64,000 nucleotides of DNA from Boesenbergia rotunda (GCA_024364735.1 JAGFNQ010005415.1:1-64000); one strand, 5' to 3'; counted from the first letter of the stretch, positions 20,099 to 32,473 are shown. Numbers and translations: made by a program. The notes: generated by a model not told the origin, from the letters alone.

Positions 20099-20478
20099 GG
20101 AGAAGATTCTTGGATCAGAAGAACTCGCAACGAGAAACTCGGCGCAAGAGAAAATCGCAGACTGTTTCTGCGAGAGAGGAACGCGCACGAGACTGGAGAA
20201 AACTTCACACTCACGCTCACGCGAGGAAGAGGAACACGAGGATAGCCTTCTTGCTCACACAGGGTCGCGCAAGGGGTTTTTCGGCGCTAGGGTTCCCGAG
20301 TACAAGGGGTTCCGCGAAGTTAATCGGTTGGTGGATCGGTCCACCAACCTAAATTTAATGCGTTTGAACAGATCACCGTTCGATCTGATCGCACCCAGAC
20401 CGATCAGGATATAGCCTGATCGGACTGGCCTGGTCCAGATCGGTCGGATGACCGATCAGACTCGCTCCTGATCGGTCG
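20099..20478 (-). promoter_or_regulatory. Leader / promoter-like region of the transposon-protein ORF
   Basis: Upstream of the ATG at 20098 the minus strand holds a CT- and CpG-rich leader (GAACCCTAGCGCCGAAAAACC). Further up are GATCGGTC hairpins and a GGTTGGTGGACC/GGTCCACCAACC-like inverted repeat. This suggests transcription separate from the main retroelement RNA. It is cut by the Tekay LTR at 20479. Confidence 0.4.
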
Positions 20479-21229
20479 TATAACGCCCGTTTTTTTTTCT
20501 CCTAAAGCGGCGTTACGTTAACATACTTAGGGCATGTACACATCATAATGCAGCGGAAACCTTTAACTTACTCCCACATGCACTTACTACCATTTCTAGC
20601 ACCATAACATGGGAACTTAGCGTAGTAACTTTATACTTAGCATCATATCATACTTAGCATCATGTCATTCGTAGCATCATGTCATACTTAGTATCATGTC
20701 ATAGAGTCATGCTCAAACACATAACAGTAAAGATAAAGTTCTATCATGAGACGAGCAACCATATTGCTCCTTGGCCAAGTCACTATCACACACATTCTTT
20801 GATGCCCTCCTGCTGCTTCCTTACTGTCCCCTTGCGTGATCTGCGGTATAAGGAGATAAGACTATAAGCACACAGGCTTAGTAAGACTCTTTCCTACTCA
20901 CTAAAACCATTCATCATTCATTCATGAGCACATAAGCCATTACATACTTAGTGCTTTACTTAGAACATAAGCCTTTTCATCACTTAGCATACATTCGTCA
21001 TGGCATAAACATAACATAATCATCTTCATAGCATAGCATAAACATAACCATAAACCTTCATGGCATGACACAATACTTGGCGTAGACATAAACATCGTAA
21101 CATTCATAGCATGACATAGTGCTTGGCATAGACATAGACATAACAAACATAACTTCATAAACATTCTTAGCACGAACCTAAATAAAATCATGGCGTCCTA
21201 TCTCAGTATAACATAGTTAAAACATGGCA

Positions 21230-21570
21230 TCATAAATTGGTATGGACATCATTAAAATCATGACATTCTAACTTAGCATAAACATAATTAAATCATGGCA
21301 TTCTAAACTAGCATGAACATAAATCCAATCATGGCATTCTAACTTAGCATAACATAATTAAATCATGACATCCTAAACTAACATGAACATAAATAAAATC
21401 ATGGCATTCTAAACTAGCATGAACATAAATAAATCATGGCATCCTAAACTAACATGAACATAGATAAATCATGGCATTCTAAACTAGCATGAACATAATT
21501 AAATCATGTCATTCTAAACTAGCATGAACATAATTAAATCATGGCATCATATATTAACATGAACATAAAC
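21230..21570. repeat. Tandem repeats in Tekay LTR (TCATGGCATTCTAA type)
   Basis: About ten units of 33-36 bp, AATCATGGCATTCTAA then CTAGCATGAACATA. The equivalent array in the other LTR is 27770-28150 and differs in copy number and order. Confidence 0.8.
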
Positions 21571-21784
21571 AAAATCATTTGCATAAACATACCTTGCATA
21601 AACTTACTTTGCATACACTTACTTTGCATAATATTCTTATCATAATTATAATGCATAACATGGATGGATGCATGTGGCAATTGCATATATATAAGGATGC
21701 TTAACCTTTTAAACCATACTTTTAATGCTTAAACATATTCATCATATCATTGGGCCCTGGCTTGTACCACATACATACATCATA

Positions 21785-22010
21785 AGCGCGCATCCCTAAG
21801 TAAATACGAGGTAGCTAGCCTCGACCTACTAGGGTAAGGATAGCATAGTCGGTAGTCCCCGAACCGAGGCGTTCTTAAGGTGCCCATCCCTGTTGCACAG
21901 CTACGGTAGTGCCAGAACCGTGGACAACATAGTCGGTAGTCCAGAACCGGGGCATTCTTAAGGTGCCCATCCCTTGGACCCATACTTCGGTCCGGTACAA
22001 GCCCATCCAT
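21785..22010. other. Conserved GC-rich block of the Tekay-family LTR
   Basis: A GC island in an AT-rich LTR. It has two copies of CATAGTCGGTAGTCC.GAACC and TTCTTAAGGTGCCCATCCC. The block is conserved in the second LTR (28395-28615) and, in complement, in the diverged solo LTR (about 56718-56885), including GGCTTGTACCGG and GGTTCTGGACTACCG. Confidence 0.6.
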
Positions 22011-22189
22011 AAAGTAAAATACTTTACAAACTTCATCATTCATAAGACATTCATGGCATCTTTAACATAACATAACTTGTTAAGGCTCGGCCCGTTGACC
22101 GGCCCATTTACCGGTCCTCACGACCGTCGTACCGTCAACCATCGACCGTGCCGTTTAGCATATTTATGCCTTAAAGACATAAGCATCAT

Positions 22190-22415
22190 CTTTCATTCAT
22201 AACATGGCATAGGTACACATTATTTATAAACATGGCATACATACATATCATTCATAAGTCATGGCATTCATACATATCATTCATAAGACATGGCATTCAT
22301 ACATATCATTCATAAATCATGGCATACATACCTATCATTCATAAGACATGGCATTCATACATATCATTCATAAACATGGCATACCTACATATCATTCATA
22401 AACATGGCACATGTC
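22190..22415. repeat. Tandem repeats in Tekay LTR (CATTCATAAGACATGG type)
   Basis: About seven units of 28-30 bp, CATGGCATTCATACATAT then CATTCATAAGA. The counterpart in the other LTR is 28800-28990. Confidence 0.8.
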
Positions 22416-23792
22416 TTAAACATTCATGACCTAATCATATAAATCTTGACATATAACTAATGGTTTGGTTAGCATGAAACTCTTCCATTTTACTTAAGGA
22501 CCCTTTGATCCCATACTTAAGGCCAACCCTAATCTTTTAGCCCTAATTCTATTCTTGGTCGAAACTTCAAGGCCATGGGGGTATGGGAAAAATTCCATTA
22601 AACCCCAATACCATTGCTTAAACACCAATCGTACCTTACCATAGGGCCATTGGGACCCTTACTTGGAATAAGTCCTAACTTTTCCCCCCTTTAGGGTACT
22701 TGGCCGAAACCCATGGGGTCTCTAGGCCATGTGGAACATTCACATAAACACCCTCCATCTCCTTAATATCATGATAAAACATAAAACATACACTTGAGGT
22801 TTTAAACCCAACCCTACACAAGGGTTCTTGTTGTTGGCCGAAACCCTAGGGTATCCTAGGGTACTCCAAAAATTCCCAAAAATTATACTTAATCTCTAAA
22901 CATCATCAGGGAACATTAAATATCATTATAAAGATTTTTAGCATCATTATGGACCCTAAAACCTTGTGGCCGAAACCCATAGAGTCTCTAGGGTATTGAT
23001 GTTGTTTCTTTCATGTTGGCCGAAACCCTAGGGTGTCCTAGGGTACTCCAAAAATTCTCAAAAATTGTATTTAATCCCTAGACATCATAAGAGTTCATTA
23101 AACATCATTATCAAGATTTTTAGCACCATTAAGAACCCTAAAACCTAGTTGGCCGAAAACCCATAGGGTCTCTAGGGTACTTGGTTTTGTCTCTTTCAAC
23201 ATAAGGGTACTTAGGGTACCCCAAAAATTCCCAAAAATTCCATTTAACCTCTAAACATCATAAGGGAATATTAAACAACATTATAAAGATTTTTGGCATA
23301 ATATAGACTCCTAAAACATTGTGTGGCCGAAAACCCTTGACCTTGGGTTCTTGGTTTTTTTCTTCTTTTCAACATCAAATCCAAAAACTCCCAATATATC
23401 ATGCTAAAAATTGTGGAAATCATAAGGAACTATTATAACCACAGGTGAGGGAGTCCTTACCTTGGGTTTCTTGATTTCTCGAACCTTGAAAGGGAAGAAG
23501 ATTGCAAAATCTTTGGATCCTTGCCTCCTTGTCCTTCTATCCTTGGAAAAACCCTTAGATCTTGGAGATAAGACCCCTTGTGGAGCTTTTTCCAAGGGGA
23601 AACCCTTCCTTGGGTATTCGGCTAGGATGAGGCGAGGAAGAGTTTCGAAAAAATGCAAGGAAATGGGAAGAAGAGGTAACTCCCAAACCCCCTATTTATC
23701 ATCCATTAAGGAGGCAAATGAAGAGCTCTCCATGACCCTTCATCTTCTTCTATGCTTAACCATATCCACTTCATTCCCTCCTAACAATACCT

Positions 23793-23862
23793 TGCTAGGT
23801 GAGTTGGTTAGTGCATACATGGTTGTACAAGAGGTCCAAGGTTCAATCCTTGGCTCATGCAC
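23793..23862 (+). ncRNA. tRNA-like Pol III unit in LTR (antisense to element)
   Basis: TAGGTGAGTTGGTTAGTGC matches a tRNA D arm (A box). GGTTCAATCC sits in a CCAAGG/CCTTGG stem as a T arm (B box, one base short). A T-rich run follows. No matching acceptor stem is seen. It is conserved at 30346-30415 and, in complement, at 54781-54850. Confidence 0.5.
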
Positions 23863-24335
23863 CTTTATTTTTATTTTATTTTTAATTCATTTATTTTATT
23901 ATTTTTATTTTTCCTAAATTCCGAAAATCCCCCTAAAATCACCCATAATTGTGTTAATATTCCTAAATAAAATTCTTTTATATTTATATTAATTTTACCT
24001 AATTAATATCCATTTTTGGAGCCCATTTAAAGCTCATTAGTACCTAATTTCTCCATTAAACTAGGAAAATTAGGCTAAGACTTATCCGTAATCATGCTAA
24101 TATGCCTAATTAAATCCTATTTATATTTATACTAATTATTACCTAAATCCACCTATAATTAGGGTTCCAAAAAGCTCACATAAGGCCCATTAATACTTAG
24201 TTTTCTCAATTTAAATGAGAAAACATGGATTTTCTAGGCCAAAGTTCGTATTAATACCTCTAGGTTCCTCAGAAAATTATCTAAACATGCTTAATATTTT
24301 AAGAAAATATTAAGAGAATTTTTCGGGGCGTTACA

Positions 24336-24347
24336 ATCCCCCATACC
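24336..24347 (-). promoter_or_regulatory. Tekay polypurine tract
   Basis: Complement GGTATGGGGGAT directly precedes the 3' LTR on the minus strand. Confidence 0.75.
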
Positions 24348-24369
24348 TCGTGAAAGTTCGTCCTCGAAC

Positions 24370-26275
24370 TTAGAACAACTCCGGGTACTTGCGCCTCATC
24401 TCGTCCTCGCGTTCCCAGGTAGCTTCTTCGAACCGTTGACTTTGCCATAGGACCTTGACTAAGGGTACCTCCTTACTCCTCAGCTTCTTGACTTCCCTGT
24501 CCAAAATCTTGATAGGTCTGCTCTCATAGCTTAGGTCCTCCTGCAGTTGTACTGTCTGCGGCTCGATCACTTGGTCCCTATTTGGGATACACTTTTTAAG
24601 CAGGGACACATGGAATACGTTATGGATAGCTGACATCTCTGAAGATAGCTCCAGCTCGTATGCCACTTTACCAACTCTTTTCAAAATCAGGTACGGCCCC
24701 ACATAACGCGGACTTAGCTTTCCTTTCCTCCCGAATCTTGTCACCCCTTTCATAGGTGCCACTTTCAGAAACACCCAATCTCCAACATTAAACTCCAGAG
24801 GTCTACGCCGGACATCGGCATAACTCTTCTGCCGGCTCTGAGCAGTTTTTTATCCGTTGTCGAATATTCTGTATAGCTCGGGTGGTGCTGTTGATGATAT
24901 CCGTCGTGAGCCCCATCTCCTTCTTTTCACCACCCTCATACCAACAGATCGGAGACCTACATCTCCTCCCATACAACGCTTCATAAGGTGCCATCCCAAT
25001 AGTAGCTTGGTAGCTATTATTGTAAGCGAATTCCGCTAAACATAGATATTGACACCAGCTTCCTTTGAAATCCAAGGCACAAGCTCGCAACATGTCTTCT
25101 AGTACTTGATTCACCCGTTCAGTTTGTCCATCAGTCTGAGGGTGAAAGGCGGTGCTAAATCTCAATTTAGTGCCGAGAGACTTCTGAACACACTCCCAAA
25201 AATGCGAAGTAAAGCGACCATCCCTATCTGAGATGATGGTCTTGGGAACTCCATGAAGTCTGATTATCTCCTTAACATATACTTGAGCCAGTTGCTCAAT
25301 CGAATAAGTCATCTTGACAAGTCATCTTGACTGCTAAGAAGTGAGCAGACTTAGTCAATCTGTCCACAATGACACATATCACATCATATCCATTTGTAGT
25401 CCGGGGAAGCCCTGAAATGAAATCCATTGAAATATCTTCCCATTTCCAATCCGGAATTGGAAGTGGCTGCAGAACTCCTCCGGGTCGCTGGTGTTCTGCT
25501 TTCACTTGCTGGCAAGTCATGCAAGTACTGACATGCTGAGCCACATCCCTCTTCATACCGGACCACCAAACTTTCCTTCAAATCTGATACATCTTGGTGG
25601 ATCCTGGATGCATCGAGTAAGGGGTTCCGTGAGCTTCTGCCAGTATTTCCTTTCGAAGCTCCGGATCATTAGGGATACATAGACGATCCCTAAGGTAGAG
25701 TACTCCCCCCTTGGCGATATGAAAACCATCGCCCTTTCCTTCCAGGATCTCCTGTTTATTTTCTGAAGACCCGATCCCCATTCTTGTTTTTCCACTATGT
25801 CCTCAAACAGCATGGGTGATATTGTCATGGTGGAAAGTCGACCGGAAATGACCTCGACCCCAAAATTCAAATTTCTTCTTTGAGTGGTCGGGGTAATATG
25901 CTATGGACATCAAGGTGGCACTTGACTTCCGACTGAGTGCATCAGCCACCTTCTTTGCCTTCCCTGGATGGTAGAAGATCTCGCAGTCATAGTCTTTTAC
26001 CAGCTCAAGCCATCGGCGTTGCCTCATATTCAGGTCCTTCTGAGTGAAGAAATATCGCAGACTCTGATGGTCTGTATAAATTCGACACTGCGCTCCGTAC
26101 AGATAATGCCTCCATATCTTAAGAGCGAAGACCACCGCATCCAGTTCCAGATCATGAGTGGGGTAGTTCTGCTCATGTTCCTTGAGTTGCCTAGAGGCAT
26201 AAGCAATGACCTTACCACTCTGCCTAAGTACAGCTCCAAGTCTTAGCTTGGAAGCATTGCTGTATATATCGAAGT
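24370..26275 (-). pseudogene. Tekay-like pol remnant: RNase H, integrase, chromodomain
   Basis: Read on the minus strand. RNase H (about 26275-25900) shows VIAYASRQLK, YTDHQSLRYFF and KVADALSRK, with Asn in place of the first catalytic Asp (YSNASK). The integrase H2C2 zinc region (CMTCQQVKAEH) and DDE core follow (FHPQTDGQTERVNQ, YNNSYQATIGMAPYEALYG), then a chromodomain-like C-terminus (VKVLWQSQRFEEATWERED, ending KYPELF). Frame is lost near 25862, 25785, 25578, a short duplication of GTCATCTTGAC near 25315, and an extra A near 24850. Upstream pol and gag are deleted at about 26275. It cannot make a functional enzyme. Confidence 0.85.
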
Positions 26276-26979
26276 TCTGATTATCTCTTTGACATATAAT
26301 TGGCTGATGTCATCATTAACTCCATGATATAATTATATGCATATGTCATAGTTATATACTTATTTTAATTATGGGTAAACCTAATAATAGTATGCTTCCG
26401 AATATTAGTTCTCAGCCCGAGTTACGAATTATATTAGTTGTACGATTATTATAGAATAGGTGAGATCCTACTTATTATATTACCATAAAATAACTTAAGG
26501 TAGCCTTATATATTATATATAAGATATCAGTGACCCATAACCTATAATAAGTGTTAACATAATTAGAACCCTACCCTATGCGTCCCTACCTAAGTTATAC
26601 CATATGACCTATACCATTAATTATATCAGTATTAATATCATGGAACTAATGCTATACGCTAACATATGTGAGAGTGTTAAAATCTCCTGTGGGTAGGCTA
26701 TCAGATAATTTTCTACATGTGACTATATTATAGATTATACATAATATCATAAATTATAGTTTCTTTTCTACGCCTATATTATTCTAAATATTTAATTCCT
26801 AAAATAAGATAAAGTATCATTCATCGTTACATATCGTAACGTACTTTTCATCATAAATATCATTCATACTGGCATACCTTAAAATCATAAAACATCTTAA
26901 TACTATCAGATATGTAAAGAGGTACTTACTTGGAAGTTGCAGGAAGAGGGCTTGATGTGTGTGTAGTGAGATGGTTACT
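26276..26979. other. Tekay untranslated leader
   Basis: AT-rich region between the primer-binding site and the RNase H breakpoint on the minus strand. No ORF. It ends abruptly at the pol remnant, marking the internal deletion. Confidence 0.6.
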
Positions 26980-26991
26980 GCTCTGATACCA
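26980..26991 (-). promoter_or_regulatory. Primer-binding site (initiator tRNA-Met)
   Basis: Complement TGGTATCAGAGC, three bases from the end of the 5' LTR; the usual site for the 3' end of initiator tRNA-Met. Confidence 0.9.
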
Positions 26992-27769
26992 ACCTGTAAC
27001 ACCCGCTTTTTTTTTCCTAAAGCGGCGTTACGTTAACATACTTAGGGCATGTAGACATCATAATGCAGCGGAAACCTTTAACTTACTCCTACATGCACTT
27101 ACTACCATTTCTAGCACCATAACATGGGAACTTAGCGTAGTAACTTTATACTTAGCATCATATTATACTTAGCATCATGTCATTCATAGCATCATGTCAT
27201 ACTTAGTATCATGTCGTAGAGTCATACTTAAACACATAACAGTAAAGATAAAGTTCTATCATGAGACGAGCAACCATATTGCTCCTTGGCCAAGTCACTA
27301 TCACACACATTCTTTGATGCCCTCCTGCTGCTTCCTTACTGTCCCCTTGCGTGATCTGCGGTATAAGGAAATAAAACTTTAAGCACACAGACTTAGTAAG
27401 ACTCTTTCCTACTCACTAAAACCATTCATCATTCATTCATGAGCACATAAGCCATTACATACTTAGTGCTTTACATACTTAGTGCTTTACTTAGGACATA
27501 AGCCTTTTCAACACTTAGCATACATTCGTCATGGCATAAACATAACATAATCATCTTCATAGCATAGCATAAACATAACCATAAACCTTCATGGCATGGC
27601 ACAATACTTGGCGTAGACATAAACATCGTAACATTCATAGCATGGCATAGTGCTTCGCATAGACATAGACATAACAAACATAACTTCATAAACATTCTTA
27701 GCACGAACCTAAATAAAATCATGGCGTCCTATCTCAGTATAACATAGTTAAACATGGCATCATAAATTG

Positions 27770-28150
27770 GTATGGACATCATTAAAATCATGGCATTCTA
27801 ACTTAGCATAAACATAATTAAATCATGGCATTCTAAACTAGCATGAACATAAATCCAATCATGACATTCTATCTTAGCATAAACATAATTAAATCATGGC
27901 ATCCTAACCTAGCATGAACATAAATCAAATCATTGCATTCTAACTTAGCATAAACATAATTAAATCAGGGCATCCTAAACTAACATGAACATAAATAAAA
28001 TCATGGCATTCTAACTTAGCATAAACATAATTAAATCATGGCATTCTAAACTAGCATGAACATAAATCCAATCATGGCATTCTATCTTAGCATAAACATA
28101 ATTAAATCATGGCATTCTAAACTTAGCATAAACATAATTAAATCATGGCA
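27770..28150. repeat. Tandem repeats in second Tekay LTR
   Basis: Same ~34-bp unit as 21230-21570, alternating CTTAGCATAAACATAATTAA and CTAGCATGAACATAAAT types; longer than in the other LTR. Confidence 0.8.
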
Positions 28151-28799
28151 TCATATAGTAACATGAGCATAAACAAAATCATTTGCATAAACATATCTTG
28201 CAAAAACTTACTTTGCATAAACTTACTTTGCATAATATTCTTATCATAATTATAATGCATAACATGGATGGATGCATGAGGCAATTGCATATATATATAT
28301 AAGGATGCTTAACCTTTTAAAACATACTTTTAATGCTTAAACATATTCATCATATCATTGGGCCCTGGCTTGTACCACATACATACATCATAAGCGCGCA
28401 TCCCTAAGTAAATACGAGGTAGCTAGCCTCGACCTACTAGGGTAAGGACAGCATAGTCGGTAGTCCCCGAAACGAGGCGTTCTTAAGGTGCCCATCCCTG
28501 TTGCACAGCTACGGTAGTGCCAGAACCGTGGACAGCATAGTCGGTAGTCCAGAACCGGGGCGTTCTTAAGGTGCCCATCCCTTGGACCAATACTTCGGTC
28601 CGGTACAAGCCCATCCATAAAGTAAAATACTTTACATGCTTCATCATTCATAAGACATTCATGGCATCTTTAACATAACATAACTTGTTATGGCTCGGCC
28701 CGTCTACCGGCCCATTTACCGATCCTCACGACCGTCGTACCGTCAACCATCGACCGTGCCATTTAGCATATTTATGCCTTAAAGACATAAGCATCATCT

Positions 28800-28990
28800 T
28801 TCATTCATAACATGGCATAGGTACCCATTATTCATAAGCATGACATACATACATATCATTCATAAGACATGGCATTCATGCATATCATTCATAAGACATG
28901 GCATTCATACATATCATTCATAAGACATGGCATTCATACATATCATTCATAAATCATGGCATTCATACATATCATTCATAAATCATGGCA
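28800..28990. repeat. CATTCATAAGACATGG repeats in second Tekay LTR
   Basis: About six units of 29-30 bp, matching 22190-22415. Confidence 0.8.
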
Positions 28991-30345
28991 CATGTCTTAA
29001 ACATTCATGACCTAATCATATAAATCTTGTCATATAACTAATGGTTTGGTTGACATGAAACTCTTCCATTTTACTTAAGGACCCTTTGATCCCATACTTA
29101 AGGCCAACCCTAATCCTCCTCTTGGCCGAAACTTCAAGGCCATGAGGGTATGGGAAAAATTCCATTAAACCCCAAAACAATTGCTTAAACACCAATCATA
29201 CCTTACCATAGGGCCATTGGGACCCTTACTTGGAATAAGTCCTAACTTTTCCCCCATTTAGGGTACTTGGCCGAAACCCATGGGGTCTCTACACCATGTG
29301 GAACATTCACATAAACACCCTCCATCTCCTTAATATCATGATAAAACATAAAACATACACTTGAGGTTTTAAACCCAACCCTACCCAAGGGTTCTTGTTG
29401 TTGGCCGAAACCCTAGGGTATCCTAGGGTACTCCAAAAATTCCCAAAAATTATACTTAATCTCTAAGCTTCATCAGGGAACATTAAATATCATTATAAAG
29501 ATTTTTAGCATCACTATGGACCCTAAAACCTTGTGGCCGAAACCCATAGAGTCTCTAGGGTATTGATGTTGTTTCTTTCATGTTGGCCGAAACCCTAGGG
29601 TGTCCTAGGGTACTCCAAAAATTCTCAAAAATTGTACTTAATCCCTAGACATCATAAGAGTTCATTAAACATCATTATCAATATTTTTAGCACCATTAAG
29701 AACCCTAAAACCTAGTGGCCGAAACCCATAGGGTCTCTAGGGTACTTGGTTTTGTCTCTTTCAACATAAGGGTACTTAGGGTACCCCAAAAATTCCATTT
29801 AACCTCTAAACATCATAAGGGAATATTAAACAACATTATAAAGATTTTTGGCATAATTATAGACTCCTAATACATTGTGGCCGAAGCCCTTGACCTTGGG
29901 TTCTTGTTTTTTTTCTTCTTTCCAACATCAAATCCAAAAACTCCCAATATATCATGCTAAAAATTGTGGAAATCATAAGGAACTATTATACCACAGGTGA
30001 GGGAGTCTTACCTTGGGTTTCTTGATTTCTCGAACCTTGAAAGGGAAGATGATTGCAAAATCTTTGGATCCTTGCCTCCTTGTCCTTGTATCCTTGGAAA
30101 AACCCTTAGATCTTGGAGATAAGACCCCTTGTGGAGCTTTTTCCAAGGGGAAACCCTTCCTTGGGTATTCGGCTAGGATGAGGGGAGGAAGAGTTTCGAA
30201 AATGCAAGGAAATGGGAAGAAGTGGTAACTCCCAAACCCCCTATTTATCATCCATTAAGGAGGCAAATGAAGAGTCTCTCCATGACCCTTCATCTTCTTC
30301 TATGCCTTAACCCATATCCACTTCATTCCCTCCTAACAATACCTT

Positions 30346-30415
30346 GCTAGGTGAGTTGGTTAGTGCATACATGGTTGTACAAGAGGTCCAAGGTTCAATC
30401 CTTGGCTCATGCACC
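30346..30415 (+). ncRNA. tRNA-like Pol III unit in second Tekay LTR
   Basis: Identical in its boxes to 23793-23862: TAGGTGAGTTGGTTAGTGC and GGTTCAATCC, followed by T-runs. Confidence 0.5.
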
Positions 30416-30887
30416 TTTATTTTTATTTTATTTTTATTTCATTTATTTTATTATTTTTATTTTTCCTAAATTCCGAAACTCCCCCTAAAATCACCCATAA
30501 TTGTGCTAATATTCCTAAATAAAATTCTTTTATATTTATATTAATTTTACCTAATTAATACCCATTTTTGGAGCCCATTTAAAGCTCATTAGTACCTAAT
30601 TTCTCCATTAAACTAGGAAAATTAGGCTAAGACTTACCCGTAATCATGCTAATATGCCTAATTAAATCCTATTTATATTTATACTAATTATTACCTAAAT
30701 CCACCTATAATTAGGGTACCAAAAAGCTCACATAAGGCCCATTAATACTTAGTTTTCTCAATTTAAATGAGAAAACATGGATTTTCTAGGCCAACGTTCG
30801 TATTAATACCTCTAGGTTCCTCAGAAAATTATCTAAACATGCTTAATATTTTAAGAAAATATTAAGAGAATTTTTCGGGTCGTTACA

Positions 30888-32460
30888 CATAGGACGAGAA
30901 ATCATTCATTGGGCTAGGTGTGACGTAGTCAGCCTAGTGGGGACTGACACACATAGACCATGTCCTAAACCAAGTGGGTATAAGATGGTGAAGGGAATGG
31001 GGCATGATTCATTATAGCTGCTGAAGGGTTTCAGAATTATTTCTGAGGTCAACCGTTAATCTTTCGATTAATTGGGGATCATGATGTACTACTAGGTGCC
31101 ACTCATGATCGTTCTATAATTAGTTAATTATAGACGGCCAAGATAAATCAAAAGACTATTTAGTCACACGCACTACGAGTAATCCGAGGGATTTAGAACG
31201 AGTTGAAAATTGGATTTTTCCAATCAAGAGAGATTAGGTTTGGTTGAGCCAAACGATAAGTCGAATTTGAATTTTTCAGAGACGCATCGGAAGCATAAAA
31301 TGGCTAAAGTCTTTTGAAGACTTAATAGATGAATTAAATGAGTTTAATTCATTGGGGCGTGGCTTGGATAGGCCGGCCAAAGAGGGTGGAAGGGTTTCCA
31401 CCCTCTTTACTTGGCCGGCCACAACAAAGGGAGAAAATCAAATTGTTTGGTTCAATTCATAAAATAAACCAAGTGTGGTTTGTTTCATAAAATTATGGAT
31501 AATATAAATTGTATATAATAAACTTAGGTTTGGTTTATTTTTTATGGAAATTAAAATGAACCATGGATTCGTTTATTTTATTTTATAAAATCAATTATGA
31601 ATTGATTTTCCAAGACAGGAAAAATTTATATAATAAATTTCTTAAGGAAATTTATTCCATAAGAAAAGGGAGACTTGGTTGATTTTTATCATGAATTAAA
31701 ATTATGATAAAACTTGGCATGATGGAATAAATCATAGAAAATTTATATGATAAATTTCTTATGAAATTTTATTTCATAAGAAAAAGGAGACTTGGCGGTT
31801 GAGAGGCCACTATATAAAGGAACCAAGGCAAGGCTTGGAAATTAATCCAAGAGATTAAGGAATAAGCTCTCTTCCTCTCCTTCTCTCCCTCTCCCTCCCT
31901 TGTGCCGTCGGCCAAAAGAAGGAACCCTGCTGCCATGAGTTACTGCCACCACCGGCCTCCTTCTCAGGTGTCCAAGCTCCGACGATCAGCCACCTTCGGC
32001 CACCAAGCAGCTGCCGCAAGGAGAAAAAGTGGGTGCAACTCCTTCCTTCTTTCCGGAATCTTGATTCCGTTCTTCGCTTGGTGGTTAGTCTTCCGACTTC
32101 TCTCTTGATATTCTTGTCATGTCTTTGGAGGATCTAGTAGTTCTTGTTGACACGAGACTCGTGGCTTTGTGAAGTCATCCCGAAGAAAACTCGGCGTGGA
32201 CGCGAATAGAGGCGGAGCTTCCAAGGGACGCTTACGGTTGGATGTCGTCCCTTCCTTCGAGTTACGCGAGGTTATAAGTAAATTAGTTTACGTTTCTGCA
32301 AAATTTTAAATATATGATCATGTCTGCACAACATAAGGTTACATGCTTATATGTGTGGTTAAATAATTTGAGAAATTATTTTTGCAAAACCTTCCGCTGC
32401 ACGTAATTAATTTTAAAATTACGAACCCGCATCCATGTCAACATGCACCCGATCCCAACA
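30888..32460 (+). repeat. Copia left LTR, 5'-truncated
   Basis: Aligns with the right LTR from about 37740 onward. It ends ATCCCAACA. It holds TATATAA at 31811-31817, a leader with a 68-codon frame also seen in the other LTR, and CTTCCGCTGC at 32391-32400. Confidence 0.9.
31811..31818 (+). promoter_or_regulatory. TATA box of copia LTR
   Basis: CCACTATATAAAGGAACC is conserved in both LTRs (right copy at 38655-38662) and is followed 60-100 bp on by a CT-rich leader. Confidence 0.75.
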
Positions 32461-32461
32461 G

Positions 32462-32473
32462 TGGTATCAGAGC
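32462..32473 (+). promoter_or_regulatory. Primer-binding site (initiator tRNA-Met)
   Basis: TGGTATCAGAGC one base after the left LTR. Confidence 0.95.

Larger units (their letters stand above)
15676..20478 (-). mobile_element. SIRE-like copia element, 3' portion (3' LTR plus transposon-protein ORF)
   Basis: Minus-strand element whose 3' LTR is 15676-17917 (TGTTGG..CAACA). A polypurine tract complement adjoins it and a spliced ORF lies upstream. The rest of the element is missing, because the Tekay LTR begins at 20479. No gag or pol is seen, so it is either a truncated SIRE-like copia or a non-autonomous element carrying only this ORF. The 5-bp sequence left of the LTR is TCTTA; its partner is not in the window. 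Confidence 0.6.
20479..24335 (-). repeat. Tekay-like 3' LTR
   Basis: Starts TATAACGCCCG (TGTAAC in the other copy) and ends GGGCGTTACA. It contains GCAGCGGAAA at 20550-20559, two tandem-repeat zones, a GC-rich structured block at 21785-22010, a GGCCGAAACCCTAGGGT repeat zone at 22550-23350 and a tRNA-like unit at 23793-23862. No real gene is inside; small frames such as 23404-23658 are leader sequence. Confidence 0.9.
20479..30887 (-). mobile_element. Tekay-like gypsy (chromovirus) element, internally deleted
   Basis: Two closely similar LTRs of about 3.9 kb flank only 2.66 kb of internal DNA. On the minus strand the order is 5' LTR (26995-30887), primer-binding site, untranslated region, RNase H, integrase, chromodomain, polypurine tract, 3' LTR (20479-24335). 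Gag, protease and most of the reverse transcriptase are missing. The outer flanks do not match as a 5-bp duplication (GGTCG left, CATAG right), so the present structure probably arose by recombination between two insertions. Confidence 0.85.
26995..30887 (-). repeat. Tekay-like 5' LTR
   Basis: Starts TGTAACACCCG and ends GGTCGTTACA. It is nearly identical to 20479-24335 apart from array copy-number changes. GCAGCGGAAA is at 27065-27074. It is directly followed at 30888 by a copia LTR fragment. Confidence 0.9.

Noticed and set aside
31902..32108. 68-codon frame conserved in both copia LTRs (also 38733-38939)
   Set aside because: It lies just after the TATA box and is shared only because the LTRs are copies; no domain, so treated as leader sequence.
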